Positions 1-9,369 of a stretch of DNA of 25,264 nucleotides are shown here, piece after piece; position 1 is the stretch's first letter, and every line of letters starts with the position of its first letter. The notes below the pieces were generated by a model. The model did not search any database. It was not told where the DNA came from and worked only from the letters and a program-made list of their open reading frames with translations. Origin of the DNA: Planctomycetota bacterium (GTDB taxonomy: Bacteria > Planctomycetota > Phycisphaerae > WQYP01); the NCBI GenBank assembly GCA_021852225.1, contig JAJZOA010000080.1, positions 1-25,264 of the forward strand, given 5' to 3'. The position numbers and the translations under genes were made by a program.

Positions 1-3000
1 TCTGGGCTTCATAATTGGCAAACAGTGTGGCATATCGGCATACCTTGCCGCTGACGCCCGCGCCAATAAGCGCTGAATCGCGGCCCGGATTGGACACATT
101 GGTGATAAAGCTGCCGCTGCCCGCGCCAGCCAGCGCCGCCGTGATGCCGTGGCTGTTGTTCAGATATTCATGCTGCCAGAAGGCATTGGCGCTGATGGTC
201 AGCGGCATGGGCATTTTGGGAATCACGAGTTTGTATTCCGCCTGGCCGCCCAGCAGGCTGCGCAGGGAATCTATGCTGTAACGGGATACTGCCAAATCTC
301 CGGGGCTGCCGGTTTCCGTATAACTGGAAACGTTGACGTGGGTATAGTCCAAACCAATCGCCGGGCCGGCCTTGAAGTGTGAACAGACCGGGAAATTATA
401 GCCAAGGAGTGTGTTCACATCGGCCTGATTGGTGTCCGGCTTGCCAGTGGCGGTGCTGACAGCTCCACCAATGTTCAGGTTCCGGTGAATGCTGAACTGG
501 GTGTAGTTGTAATCCGCACTGACATCGGCATAAAAGTTATCTTTGCGGTACCCGGCAAAAACACCGGGGGAATAGGAATTATCCGTCAGCACGCTGCCTA
601 CGCCATCCACGTGGGCATTCGTGTAGCTGTAATTGAAACTGATACCCACCAGCAATGATTTGGCAAAGCGGTAATCCACACCCGAATCAATGCCACCGGT
701 AAAGTAGTTCTGGCCCGAAGTACTGGTGGGCTGACTGCCCAGTATGGCCTCGCCCGCTATAAAGCCGCCGAAGCTGTCATGGGCGGTTTCCCGTGACGGA
801 AGTGGTACATCCCCCTGGGTCGGCTGCATGACATCATCCAGATATTGCGTGGACGAGGTTTGCGCATTGACTTTGCTGTTGGATTGCAATGCCGAAGCCA
901 ATGCCAGGGAGAACGGATCGGTATTGGTGGTTTTAAGCAGCGTCAGACCGGAGTCATTAAACCCGCCACCTTCAAACTGGCCGGAAATCTGGCCGTTCAA
1001 AGCCTGGGAATTAAAAATGCTGGCATTGATAAGCATATTGGGGATGCTGATGTAGGCGTTGGGAGCAATTTGATTAAGTGCGGCCCCCAGTTGGCCCGCG
1101 GGAAGTGCGGCAATATTCTGAAGCAGCGTAAGCGTGCCGCCGCTAAGCGTAAAGGTGTTGCCCACTGTGTTAAGGTAATTAAGCACCGCGGTCTGGTTGG
1201 CGGTCAGATTAGCCCCGGTGCCGGTAAGGTTAAAGCCAGTGGTAAGGGTCAGGACATAATCATTCCCGCTGATGGCACCGGAAAGCGACACACCGGAAAC
1301 AGAACCTGTGGCCAGTGCCAGGGAACTGAAATTGCCGCTTATCCCGCCAGTGGTGGTGATAATGTTATAAGTGGCCCGTGTGCCCGTTGCCGGCTTGGCA
1401 CCCGCCTGCACCAGGGCATCCAATGTACCGGCCAGCGCGGCGGATCCGGTCACATGAATGCTGTCAAAACTGCCGCTGGCGGGTGTGCCGCTAAGGGCCA
1501 GCCCCAATGTTGTACCAGCGCTTTGCGTATAGGCCCCGGTATTGAGTGTCACGTTGCCACCTAAAACGCCTGCCGAGGCGACCAGTGGTGTTTCCAGTGT
1601 GCCACCCACAAGCGCCACTGATCCGGTACCCAAGGCCGCGTTGTTGGCGGCAATAAGCGTTCCGCTGTTAATGCTGGTCCCGCCGGTGAAGGTGTTGGCG
1701 CCCGAAAGCGTCAACGCCGCGGTTCCATTTTGAGTCAATGTGCCTGAACCGGAAATAACACCAGAAAGGCTGCTGGCAGCGGTTTGAGCAAAAACCAGTG
1801 CGGAATTATCCGTAATATTTCCAGTAAAACCAGCGGTATTGCCTGAAAATTCCAGCGTGGTTCCGCTGTTGATGGTGATCGAACCACTTGCCGTATCAGT
1901 GCCGGAAAGAATAAGCGTGCCGCCGGCGGTGGAACTCTCCACAGTAATATTTCCGCCGCCGGAAATGCCGCCGGAAATCGTCCAGACTTTGTCATTGGTG
2001 TCCAGCGTAACGCCGCCAGTATTTACAACCACAGAATTGGTAAAAGTTAAACCAGTCGTGTTATCAATTACTGTGCCGGAGTTAAGTGCAAGAATTGCAT
2101 TCGTTCCAAGGGCGTTTGCACTGTTATCCATCCGTACAGTTGCGCTTCCAGTAATTTCCAATGTGCCAGCGGCGAAGTTGCCAGCCGAACCGGACAAGTC
2201 AAAAAAGCCGTTGCGTAAAACCAGCGTGGCATTGGGATCTGAATTGGATAACGCGCCAAATATGGGCAATGGGGCACCCCCGGCATCTATGATGTTGGTC
2301 GTGGTGGCCGTGGTATCGGAAATGGTGACGTTGTTAAGTTGGTCTGCGAGACCGCCAAGCCCGTATGTCAGCAGGCCTTGGGTGGTGTTTCCACTGAAGG
2401 TTAGGTTATTATTTCCACCAATTCCAAATCCCGAAAGATTGATGGTGGAATTTCCCTCAATCGCATAACCAAGGCCAAATCCATTTGGATTGTTGAGCAC
2501 GGCGGTTCCACCGCCGGTCACGGTCAATGTACCGGTCCCGCCAATAAAGCCATTGAACGTATCCGTGAGTCCGTTTGTGTTAATGATGCCACCGCCGGCA
2601 TTAACGTTAATAGCCTGGCCGAAGGTACTCGCCGCAGTGGTCAGCAATGTGCCGCCGTTAAATGTCAGGGTTCCTGTACCAAGATTAGAACCTGCGGAAA
2701 CACTTATGGTACCCGCGTCCAAGGCAGTGCCACCGGTGTAGGTGTTGGCACCGGAAAGAACCACGGTTCCGGTGGGTTGATTAACAATCAGCGCCACATT
2801 GCCGGATACAACGCCGGAAATGGTGGAGGTTACGGCCGACGTATTTCCATTGCCAAAATCCAGTGTTTGGAGGGCCGAACTGCTGTCGCTGACGGTGCCG
2901 GCAATATTTGAACCAGCCTGTACAGTCATGGTGGAGGGGTCAATGGTGAGGGTTTCGTTTCCGGAACCGGTGCCATTGGAATTATATAGCGTGGTTCCAA

Positions 3001-3322
3001 CCTGCGTGGTCAGTTGGCCAATGATCGGGCTGATGTTCGAAAGATCAGAATTTAGCGACGTAGCTGAACTGGGAATGGTGACATCGTAAACTGTGCCGCC
3101 GCCATTATTTGGAACAACGCCCCCTTGCCAGTTCGCCGAATTCATCCAATAGGAATTGTATGAGGCGTTTGCCCCGGTCCAGGTTGCGGTGGTATCCGCC
3201 TGCAATTTACCGCCAAGCAGGCTCACGGCCATGGCCGCGCCGGCCAAGCTGGCAAGAGACAGAATCCGCCTGCGGGCGGCGGTGGATGACAAGGTAAAAG
3301 TGGAATTGCGGTGCAGATGCAT
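1..3322 (-). CDS. Autotransporter with beta-helix passenger (3' end outside window)
   Basis: This frame is open without a stop from the ATG at 3322 to the window edge, about 1107 residues. GGAGG lies 7 nt before the ATG. Residues 1-42 look like a long signal peptide: basic stretch (AARRR), hydrophobic core, cleavage near KLQA-D. Residues about 45-800 are Gly/Thr/Ser/Asn-rich passenger with repeated units such as LSGANTYTGGT and LSGANTFTGGT, each followed by a GTL-type turn; this is the passenger-associated transport repeat of autotransporters. From about residue 845 (DSFGGFIAGE) the sequence alternates aromatic and hydrophobic residues like an autotransporter outer-membrane beta-barrel, ending in-window at LFANYEAQ, so probably only the last strand is missing. 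Such proteins are exported by Sec and the barrel sits in the outer membrane. The passenger's ligand or activity cannot be read from sequence. Long plus-strand frames opposite are shadows of the repetitive coding. Confidence 0.9.
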   Translation of the reverse strand, partial: MHLHRNSTFTLSSTAARRRILSLASLAGAAMAVSLLGGKLQADTTATWTGANASYNSYWMNSANWQGGVVPNNGGGTVYDVTIPSSATSLNSDLSNISPIIGQLTTQVGTTLYNSNGTGSGNETLTIDPSTMTVQAGSNIAGTVSDSSSALQTLDFGNGNTSAVTSTISGVVSGNVALIVNQPTGTVVLSGANTYTGGTALDAGTISVSAGSNLGTGTLTFNGGTLLTTAASTFGQAINVNAGGGIINTNGLTDTFNGFIGGTGTLTVTGGGTAVLNNPNGFGLGYAIEGNSTINLSGFGIGGNNNLTFSGNTTQGLLTYGLGGLADQLNNVTISDTTATTTNIIDAGGAPLPIFGALSNSDPNATLVLRNGFFDLSGSAGNFAAGTLEITGSATVRMDNSANALGTNAILALNSGTVIDNTTGLTFTNSVVVNTGGVTLDTNDKVWTISGGISGGGNITVESSTAGGTLILSGTDTASGSITINSGTTLEFSGNTAGFTGNITDNSALVFAQTAASSLSGVISGSGTLTQNGTAALTLSGANTFTGGTSINSGTLIAANNAALGTGSVALVGGTLETPLVASAGVLGGNVTLNTGAYTQSAGTTLGLALSGTPASGSFDSIHVTGSAALAGTLDALVQAGAKPATGTRATYNIITTTGGISGNFSSLALATGSVSGVSLSGAISGNDYVLTLTTGFNLTGTGANLTANQTAVLNYLNTVGNTFTLSGGTLTLLQNIAALPAGQLGAALNQIAPNAYISIPNMLINASIFNSQALNGQISGQFEGGGFNDSGLTLLKTTNTDPFSLALASALQSNSKVNAQTSSTQYLDDVMQPTQGDVPLPSRETAHDSFGGFIAGEAILGSQPTSTSGQNYFTGGIDSGVDYRFAKSLLVGISFNYSYTNAHVDGVGSVLTDNSYSPGVFAGYRKDNFYADVSADYNYTQFSIHRNLNIGGAVSTATGKPDTNQADVNTLLGYNFPVCSHFKAGPAIGLDYTHVNVSSYTETGSPGDLAVSRYSIDSLRSLLGGQAEYKLVIPKMPMPLTISANAFWQHEYLNNSHGITAALAGAGSGSFITNVSNPGRDSALIGAGVSGKVCRYATLFANYEAQ

Positions 3323-3626
3323 GAAGTTTCCTCCGTGAAAGGTGACAGTTATCCGTAAAATAGACGCTTGAGCAAAAATATAAGAGCGACGCCCAATAAC
3401 CTTAGCTGGTAATATTAGCGCATCCCGAACGTAAGGGTTATCGGCACATGAGGGCTTATAACTTGAGGCGTTCGTCGGACTATGGTTTGGTTTATTCGCC
3501 ATTGCGAATACTAAATGGTCTATTTCAGCGGCGGTCCGCGCCGCAGGAGACGCAAATATCCAGCCTGTCGGGCGGCGCGGCCGATCGCCATATGCGCCGG
3601 TGCCGGTGGCCGGCTCGCGTGACGAA
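3323..3626. other. Intergenic region between cydB and the autotransporter gene
   Basis: These 304 bases hold no convincing gene. They must contain the 3' end of the cyd transcript and the autotransporter promoter, both on the minus strand. Two symmetric elements are visible. A perfect 7-bp inverted repeat TATTCGC-N4-GCGAATA lies at 3493-3510. A GC-rich hairpin (GCGGCG, 5-nt loop, CGCCGC) lies at 3528-3544. Neither is followed by a T-run, so no classic terminator is called. The short plus-strand frames here have no family resemblance. Confidence 0.5.
3493..3510. promoter_or_regulatory. Operator-like perfect inverted repeat
   Basis: TATTCGC and GCGAATA form exact 7-bp arms around a 4-bp spacer, about 170 bp upstream of the autotransporter start. 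The arm length and spacing suit a dimeric helix-turn-helix repressor. The absence of a following T-run argues against a terminator. No specific regulator is identified. Confidence 0.3.
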
Positions 3627-4643
3627 TCAATAGCTATGGCTGTCCAGCCGGACTTTATCGCGGAATATCCAGTAAATTGCGGCGGTATAGGCCACGACCA
3701 CCGGCATTCCAATAAGGGCGATTACGAGCATAATCACCAATGTATGGTGGGAAGAGGATGCATTATAAACCGTAAGACTTCGCGAAGGATCATTTGACGC
3801 ATATACCAGATTTGGAAACAAGCCAATAGAAAGAACCGCCAAAAGCATCACCATTGCAGCGCAACTGGAAATGAATGCCGAAAAATCTTTCCGCCGGGAA
3901 ATTTCACGCGGCACATTGGCGATTGCAAGCATTAGCAGTAGCGGTACAAGAAACAGGATGGGATATTCACGGAAGGGCATGGTGAGCCGCGGAAAATAAA
4001 GCAGTGTTGCCATGGTGGTTGTGACTGCGCAAATAATGAAGAAAATGATGCAATTGTTCACCCAGCCGCGGATTCGGTCGTGAAATTCTCCTTCCGTTTT
4101 CATGACCAGATAAATGGAACCATGCATCATAAACAGCGACACGGTCGTAATTCCAACCAGCATCGCATAAGGGTTGAGCAGACTCCAGAATGATCCGATG
4201 AATGACCCGTCGGGTCCCAGCGGCAGTCCGCGGGCCAGATTTCCGACAAACGCGCCCAGAAGGAACGACACTACCAGACTTCCGGCGAAAAATGCGATGT
4301 CCCACGTTTTTCGCCACCAGACCATCGGTTCCTTCGATCTAAATTCAATTGATATGCCCCGAAAAATAAGGCCCAGTAACAGCAGCATGAACACCAGATA
4401 AAGCCCGGAAAAAAGCGTGGCATAGACCGCGGAAAAGGCTGCAAACAGCGCTCCGCCGCCTGTTACCAGCCACACTTCATTGCCATCCCAGACCGGCCCG
4501 ATGCTGTTCAGCAGCAGTCGCCGGTCATGGTCGTCACGCACAAACAGATGCAGCATGCCGACGCCCAGGTCAAAACCATCCAGAATGGCGTAACCGGCAA
4601 ACAAGACACCGATCAGGATAAACCACACAATTTGCAGTGCCAT
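3627..4643 (-). CDS. cydB: Cytochrome bd quinol oxidase subunit II
   Basis: This is subunit II of the cytochrome bd oxidase, an inner-membrane complex that oxidises quinol and reduces oxygen to water, usually with high oxygen affinity. The product is 338 aa, typical for CydB. It starts with a hydrophobic segment carrying the family pattern AILDGFDLGVG, followed by GPVWDGNEVWL, the conserved Trp-Asp region of CydB near residues 50-60. Several further membrane helices follow. I chose the ATG at 4643 because GGAG sits 8 nt upstream on the minus strand; the frame is open 10 codons further, but that extension is polar and unlike the family. The gene lies 77 nt after cydA on the same strand, so the two form an operon. 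No cydX-like small ORF or cydCD assembly genes are present nearby. Confidence 0.95.
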   Translation of the reverse strand: MALQIVWFILIGVLFAGYAILDGFDLGVGMLHLFVRDDHDRRLLLNSIGPVWDGNEVWLVTGGGALFAAFSAVYATLFSGLYLVFMLLLLGLIFRGISIEFRSKEPMVWWRKTWDIAFFAGSLVVSFLLGAFVGNLARGLPLGPDGSFIGSFWSLLNPYAMLVGITTVSLFMMHGSIYLVMKTEGEFHDRIRGWVNNCIIFFIICAVTTTMATLLYFPRLTMPFREYPILFLVPLLLMLAIANVPREISRRKDFSAFISSCAAMVMLLAVLSIGLFPNLVYASNDPSRSLTVYNASSSHHTLVIMLVIALIGMPVVVAYTAAIYWIFRDKVRLDSHSY

Positions 4644-4720
4644 GGAATTAATCTCCGGTCTGACCTTTGGCATGTCATCCTATGCCGCATCCATTTTAGA
4701 ACTCCGGCAACAGAGCCAGC

Positions 4721-6172
4721 TTACGCATCCATGCGGGCATGCGTCGGCAAGGGGGATTCCTTGGGAAGTTTAATTCCCTCGGTGTCGTCCGGCCCATGTT
4801 GAATCTTGCGGTTCAACAGATAAATAAACAGTGCCCCCAGCATCAGATACACCGCGCCAAACATGATAATGGATGCAAGCACCTGTCCGGCGGGCAAATG
4901 TGGCGAAACACCCTGCGACGTTTTCAGAATGCCGTACACAATCCAGGGTTGGCGGCCGACTTCCGCGGAAAACCAGCCGAACTCGTTGGCCAGTTCCGGA
5001 CCGGCGACGGAAAAGACAAAAATCCAAAGCAGCCACCGCTGCCGATTCAGACTGCCGCGCCACCAGAAGAAGACTCCAAGTACGGAAACAAGTATCAGTC
5101 CCATGCCGATACCGACCATCAGATGATACGACTGAAACACGGGATTTACCGGAGGCCAGTCCGACCGTTTAAATTGATCCAGCCCGACGACGGCATGTTT
5201 GGGATTAAAATAAAGCAGCCAACTTAACATGTCATGAAGTTTAATTCCTTCCACCGTCTGGGCTTTGCTGTTGGTCCAGCCCATGATGCTAAGCGCCGCG
5301 GGCGCGTGCGCCTTGTAAATGCCTTCAAATGCCGCCAGCTTTGCCGGCTGATATTTGGCGATCATACGGGCATTTAAATCACCGCTCAAAAGCTGCGCTA
5401 CCGACCCGATGCATGCGGCAACCAAGCCGATTTTCAGTGACCGTTGGGCCAGTTCCAGATGCCGATTTTTGAGCAAATACCAGGCGGAAATGCTGATGAC
5501 CAGAAATGCTCCGGCCATTTCCGCGCCCAAAATCACATGCAGCAGTCGGTCCAATGTGGATGGATTCAGCACGACCTGCCAGAAACTGGTGATTTGTGCC
5601 TTAATCACCTGGCCATGCGACAGCAACGGATGGAATCTTCCAAAATTGGCGTCGGGTGGGAATACAAGGGTGTGAATGCCGCCATCGTTCTTTACCAGCA
5701 GTTTGAAACCCGCGGGTGTCTGCATCCAGGAATTGGCGACATTGATCCAGACCGCGCTGAAAATGGAGCCAAGTGAGACCATTAACGTGGAAAAAAAGTG
5801 CATTTTTGGTTTAACACGGTCCCATCCGAAAAGCAGAATGGCCAAAAAGCCGGATTCCAGAAAAAATGCAAAAATGCCCTCCGAAGCCAGCGGACTGCCG
5901 AAAATATCACCCACAAACCGCGAATAATTCGCCCAATTTGTGCCAAATTCAAATTCCATGACAATGCCGGTGGCCACCCCGATGCCGAATGTAAGGGCGA
6001 ATATCCGAGTCCAGAAACGCGCCATCTGTTCATAAATTTTGTTTCCTGTTTTAAGATACAGTCCCTCCATCACCACCATCAGCATCGCAATGCCAATGCT
6101 TAGTGGCGGAAACAAATAATGAAAAGAAATGGTAAGGCCAAACTGAATTCGCGAGAGCATCAGGGTATTCAT
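4721..6172 (-). CDS. cydA: Cytochrome bd quinol oxidase subunit I
   Basis: This is the haem-bearing, quinol-oxidising subunit of cytochrome bd. The 483-aa product matches CydA throughout. The N-terminus has [18 protein letters not shown] with the haem b595 ligand His18. Glu98 and Glu106 of the proton/oxygen-site helix lie in [10 protein letters not shown]. His212 and Met352 are the likely haem b558 ligands, and GRQPW (406-410) is the signature near the C-terminus. The quinol loop is of the shorter type. About 40 residues between the third helix pair and His212 (around 152-195) look longer than in E. coli CydA. The start at 6172 is chosen because the family begins here; the 20 codons upstream are Arg/Ala-rich and unlike CydA. 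The ribosome-binding site is weak. It is first in an operon with cydB. Confidence 0.96.
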   Translation of the reverse strand: MNTLMLSRIQFGLTISFHYLFPPLSIGIAMLMVVMEGLYLKTGNKIYEQMARFWTRIFALTFGIGVATGIVMEFEFGTNWANYSRFVGDIFGSPLASEGIFAFFLESGFLAILLFGWDRVKPKMHFFSTLMVSLGSIFSAVWINVANSWMQTPAGFKLLVKNDGGIHTLVFPPDANFGRFHPLLSHGQVIKAQITSFWQVVLNPSTLDRLLHVILGAEMAGAFLVISISAWYLLKNRHLELAQRSLKIGLVAACIGSVAQLLSGDLNARMIAKYQPAKLAAFEGIYKAHAPAALSIMGWTNSKAQTVEGIKLHDMLSWLLYFNPKHAVVGLDQFKRSDWPPVNPVFQSYHLMVGIGMGLILVSVLGVFFWWRGSLNRQRWLLWIFVFSVAGPELANEFGWFSAEVGRQPWIVYGILKTSQGVSPHLPAGQVLASIIMFGAVYLMLGALFIYLLNRKIQHGPDDTEGIKLPKESPLPTHARMDA

Positions 6173-6262
6173 GGACAAATTCCCGCATAAGTCGCGTCTG
6201 GCGGCTGCGTCCGGCGGCCGCCGGTGCCACACACCGCCTTTTCACGTAACCTGCCCCGATAC

Positions 6263-6291
6263 ACGATAGACCTGTGCGGAAGCTTTTGCAA
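6263..6291 (-). promoter_or_regulatory. Candidate cydAB promoter
   Basis: On the minus strand TTGCAA (6291-6286) and TATCGT (6268-6263) are 17 bp apart, each matching the sigma-70 consensus at 4 of 6 positions. This would give a leader of roughly 85 nt before cydA. An 11-bp palindrome, TGTGTGACACA at 6321-6331, is centred about 70 bp upstream of the predicted start, where a CRP/FNR-type activator could bind. It does not match the CRP or FNR consensus well. Confidence 0.35.
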
Positions 6292-6625
6292 ATGTTACAG
6301 AACCTTGCGTTGGAATGAGGTGTGTGACACATCATGCAGCAATTCTTAAGTCTCCGATGAAGCAGGAAGTTATCCAACAGCCAGTCTTGGCCGGGTCGCA
6401 GCGCGCGGAAGCCAAAATTGCTTCTCTGCCGCCTCGGATCCAGAACTGTGGGGTGCCTTCACTCAAATTATTGAATCACTTGATTTCCGATTCGGTCATA
6501 ACCAATCCAATTGTCCATCCACAAGCACGGTAACGCGGATAATTCATGACTGATGATGGTGTATTTGAAAATAGCCGCGGTCTTATTTATGCGTACCGTC
6601 GCTGGCATTAATGAAAGTTGTTATA

Positions 6626-6653
6626 TTGACCAGTCAGCCGTTGTTATGATAAT
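6626..6653 (+). promoter_or_regulatory. Candidate promoter of the mannan gene cluster
   Basis: TTGACC (6626-6631) and GATAAT (6648-6653) are separated by 16 bp and each matches the sigma-70 consensus at 5 of 6 positions. This is the best promoter-like sequence in the window. Transcription would start near 6660, leaving about 60 nt before the GH76 ATG. Confidence 0.5.
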
Positions 6654-6720
6654 GTGTGAGTGAGCTGGACCTGTTTTGGGTTTTTGCTGAAGCGTCGTTT
6701 AAGATCGGCGGACTGTCTGA

Positions 6721-7902
6721 ATGAATCTGTTCTATAAATTGGCATCGCCGCGCACCGTGGCGGGAGTGCTCATTTGTCTCGTGCTCAGATGTCCAGGGTG
6801 CGATGGCGAAACTCCACACATCAGGGCCAATACACAAGCCGCGCTTTTTGCGCAACGCGGCCAGCGTGTGCTGCAAACCACGCTTCGGCTGTTCCGGCCG
6901 CGCGGCTCGCCGCGAATGGTGGAAAAAATTCCCGCCTGGCACGCCGACCGCGGCCCGGCATTCGAGTTTCAGTCCGCATTCGCCTGGCCACAGTCCATTG
7001 AACTGCTGATGCTGGCCGCAGCGACGGAATATAATTCCGCCCATGCGCCGCTGCTCAAATCGTTTGTCGGAACCCTTGGACCGTATTGGCGCATGCATCA
7101 TGGCATCGGCGGCTATGGCGATGTTGTCGCGCCCGGTCCGCTGCATCGGTATTATGATGACAATGAATGGATGACCTGGGGATTTCTGCGGGCCTTTCAG
7201 GCAACTCATGACCCGCAATATCTGGAGCAGGCCCAGGCAACATTTCGGTTTGTTTTAAGTGGCGAAAGTCCGCGCCTGGGTGGTGGAATTTTCTGGTTGG
7301 AACAGAACAGGAATTCAAAAAACACCTGTTCCAATGCGCCGGCAATCGTGGACGCATTAAAGCTTTACCGCGCGACCCGTCAAAAACGTTATCTTCAAAC
7401 TGCGCAGCGGCTGTATAAATGGGTCAATCGCCGCCTGCTGGACCGCCGCGACCACTTGTATTTTGATCATATTGATCTGACGGGGAGAATAGATCGTACA
7501 AAATGGTCCTACAACACCGCCGCAATGATTATTGCCAATTGCCAGTTTTACCGGATAACACCCAAATCTGTGTTCCTGCGGCGAGCCGAGCAACTGGCCC
7601 TGGCGGCTCAAAAACGGTGGGTGAATTCAACCACGGGCGCGATCAGCAATCCCGGGGCGTTTGCGTGGGTTCTGATTACCGCATTTGTTCGGCTGAACCA
7701 ATACGATAAACAGGGCAAATGGGGCAATCTGGCCGTTAGGGTCATGAACTTTGTCTGGGAACATTGCACAGACGGACATGGCCTTTACGGCTCCGCATGG
7801 GACCATCCACCAAAGCGGAACCGGCCACTGCGGCTGATTGATCAGGCCGCGGTGGGGGAGTCTTATTTTGAACTGGCGGATCGTTTGCGACCAGTGCGTT
7901 AA
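6721..7902 (+). CDS. GH76 family endo-alpha-1,6-mannanase, exported
   Basis: The 393-aa product resembles glycoside hydrolase family 76, endo-acting enzymes that cut alpha-1,6-linked mannan backbones such as those of yeast cell wall. The family's paired catalytic aspartates appear as YYDDNEWMTWGF (Asp146-Asp147). The later motifs NTCSNAPAIV (201-210) and WSYNTAAMI (262-270) match the helices of the (alpha/alpha)6 barrel. Length is normal. The N-terminus has a hydrophobic segment (about 12-22) ending in LRCPGC, so it is probably secreted. A lipoprotein anchor on Cys27 is conceivable, but Arg-Cys-Pro-Gly-Cys is not a canonical lipobox. A TGA stop immediately precedes the ATG and no strong Shine-Dalgarno is visible, so the exact start is less certain than the family call. 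It is the first gene of the cluster, 39 nt before the GH125 gene. Confidence 0.85.
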   Translation: MNLFYKLASPRTVAGVLICLVLRCPGCDGETPHIRANTQAALFAQRGQRVLQTTLRLFRPRGSPRMVEKIPAWHADRGPAFEFQSAFAWPQSIELLMLAAATEYNSAHAPLLKSFVGTLGPYWRMHHGIGGYGDVVAPGPLHRYYDDNEWMTWGFLRAFQATHDPQYLEQAQATFRFVLSGESPRLGGGIFWLEQNRNSKNTCSNAPAIVDALKLYRATRQKRYLQTAQRLYKWVNRRLLDRRDHLYFDHIDLTGRIDRTKWSYNTAAMIIANCQFYRITPKSVFLRRAEQLALAAQKRWVNSTTGAISNPGAFAWVLITAFVRLNQYDKQGKWGNLAVRVMNFVWEHCTDGHGLYGSAWDHPPKRNRPLRLIDQAAVGESYFELADRLRPVR

Positions 7903-7941
7903 TTGACGCATGTTTTCGGCATTTTTTAAAAGGTGACAGCC

Positions 7942-9369
7942 ATGCTAACCCGACGTCATTTTATTGTTTCCACCACGGCGGCTGCCTGTATACAGTCAGG
8001 CGCTTCCCTGACCGCCGCGGCCAGTCCGAATTCCGGAAAATATGCATCGCGACGCCCGGCCCTGGCGAAACGGCGTTTTGTGTCCAGCGCCGTGGAACAG
8101 ACAATTAAAACCATCAGCGCCGAGATTGGGGATCCGAGACTGGCGTGGCTTTTCACCAATTGCTATCCGAACCCGCTGGATACCACAGTGGAGATCGGAA
8201 ACCGCCATGGGCAGCCGGATACCTTTGTGCTGACCGGCGATATACCAGCCATGTGGCAGCGCGATACCATGGATCAGATGTGGCCCTATCTTCCGCTGGT
8301 AAAACAGGATGCGCGTCTGCAATCCATGATCAAAGGTGTGATCAATCGGATGGTGCACAATGTGCGCTTGGCCCCGTATGCCAACGCCTATCTGAAAAAT
8401 GCGGCACAGCATTCCCCCTGGGAAGATGACCTTACGCACATGTCGCCCGGCGTGTGGGAACATAAATGGGAAGTTGATTCGCTTTGCTCGGTGATTCGAT
8501 TGAGCCATGGCTATTGGCAAACCAGCGGCGATACCTCCCCATTTGATGCCAATTGGACCGCCGCCATGGACCGCATTATTCAGACGTTTCGGGCGCAGCA
8601 GCATTTCGACGGACTCGGTCCATATTATTTTCAGCGCCCCGCGCCGGCCCGGCGGACACCTGTGCCCAAGTCCGCCTATGGGCCTCCGGGCAAGGCGTGC
8701 GGAATGATATTCACACGGTTCCGACCTTCAGATGATGCGGTCACCTATCCTCTGCATATTCCGGATAATCTGTTTGCCGCGCTTAGCTTGCAACAATTGG
8801 CCCATATGCATGAAAAAATTCACGGCGACCAAACCCGTGCGGCCTCTTGCCGGTCGCTGGCGAAGGAAATTCAGACCGCCATAAACAAATATGGCATTGT
8901 GAATCATCCCCAGTTTGGCCGCATTTATGCCTACGAAGTGGATGGCATGGGCAATAAACTCATGATGGATGATGCCAATCCGCCCAGCCTGCTGGCTTTG
9001 CCGTTCATGGGCGTTTGTGCGCCGCATGATCCGCTGTACAAGGCCACACGCGCATTCTGCTGGAGCCGGGCGAACCCATGGTTCTGCAAGGGAAAATTTT
9101 CCGGCATCGGCAGTCCGCATACCGGAACCAATACCGTCTGGCCGTTAAGCCTGATTCTTTACGGTCTGACCGCGAGCAACGCCACGGAAACCGCCTGGGC
9201 CATTGGCGAACTTAAGAACTCCTCGGCCGGTACCGGATTTATGCACGAATCGTTTCACAAAAATAATCCGGCCCAGTTTACCAGGCCGTGGTTTGCCATG
9301 GCCAACGCCATGTTTGGCGAACTGGTTATTCAAACGTATCGGCGGTACCCGCATATTCTGCGGGCATAA
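7942..9369 (+). CDS. GH125 family exo-alpha-1,6-mannosidase, Tat-exported
   Basis: The 475-aa product has the full set of GH125 (formerly DUF1237) landmarks: TGDIPAMWQRDTMDQMWPYLPL (98-119, in two parts TGDIPAMWQRD and QMWPYLPL), WEVDSLC (176-182), FRPSDDA (260-266), YEVDGMGNKLMMDDANPPSLL (331 on), SGIGSPHTG (387-395) and FMHESF (433-438). Asp264/Asp265 and Glu436 lie in the segments where the family's acid and base are expected. GH125 enzymes remove terminal mannose from alpha-1,6-linked mannan, the natural partner of the upstream GH76. The N-terminus MLTRRHFIVSTTAAA is a twin-arginine signal. I chose the ATG at 7942 over the in-frame GTG at 7933 because AAGGTGA overlaps the GTG and is spaced correctly for the ATG. 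It is probably cotranscribed with GH76. Confidence 0.93.
   Translation: MLTRRHFIVSTTAAACIQSGASLTAAASPNSGKYASRRPALAKRRFVSSAVEQTIKTISAEIGDPRLAWLFTNCYPNPLDTTVEIGNRHGQPDTFVLTGDIPAMWQRDTMDQMWPYLPLVKQDARLQSMIKGVINRMVHNVRLAPYANAYLKNAAQHSPWEDDLTHMSPGVWEHKWEVDSLCSVIRLSHGYWQTSGDTSPFDANWTAAMDRIIQTFRAQQHFDGLGPYYFQRPAPARRTPVPKSAYGPPGKACGMIFTRFRPSDDAVTYPLHIPDNLFAALSLQQLAHMHEKIHGDQTRAASCRSLAKEIQTAINKYGIVNHPQFGRIYAYEVDGMGNKLMMDDANPPSLLALPFMGVCAPHDPLYKATRAFCWSRANPWFCKGKFSGIGSPHTGTNTVWPLSLILYGLTASNATETAWAIGELKNSSAGTGFMHESFHKNNPAQFTRPWFAMANAMFGELVIQTYRRYPHILRA

Larger units (their letters stand above)
6173..6720. other. Divergent intergenic region between cydA and the mannanase gene
   Basis: These 548 bases separate the leftward cyd operon from the rightward carbohydrate genes. 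A plausible cyd promoter and an 11-bp palindrome lie in the left half, and a good plus-strand promoter lies at 6626-6653. Between about 6340 and 6620 I see nothing I can name. The open frames there are short and lack family resemblance. Confidence 0.5.

Noticed and set aside
845..2468. Long plus-strand frames of 239 and 209 codons opposite the autotransporter
   Set aside because: They are antisense to a continuous, clearly homologous reading frame; their composition mirrors the Gly/Thr/Asn repeats, and they have no family match.
3528..3544. GC-rich hairpin as a terminator for cydB
   Set aside because: No T-run follows on the minus strand, so a classic intrinsic terminator cannot be supported.
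4739..5776. Several plus-strand frames of about 100-160 codons
   Set aside because: They are antisense shadows of cydA, with no ribosome-binding sites or homology.
6315..6533. A 72-codon frame in the cydA upstream region
   Set aside because: It overlaps the candidate cyd regulatory sequences and has no ribosome-binding site or homology.
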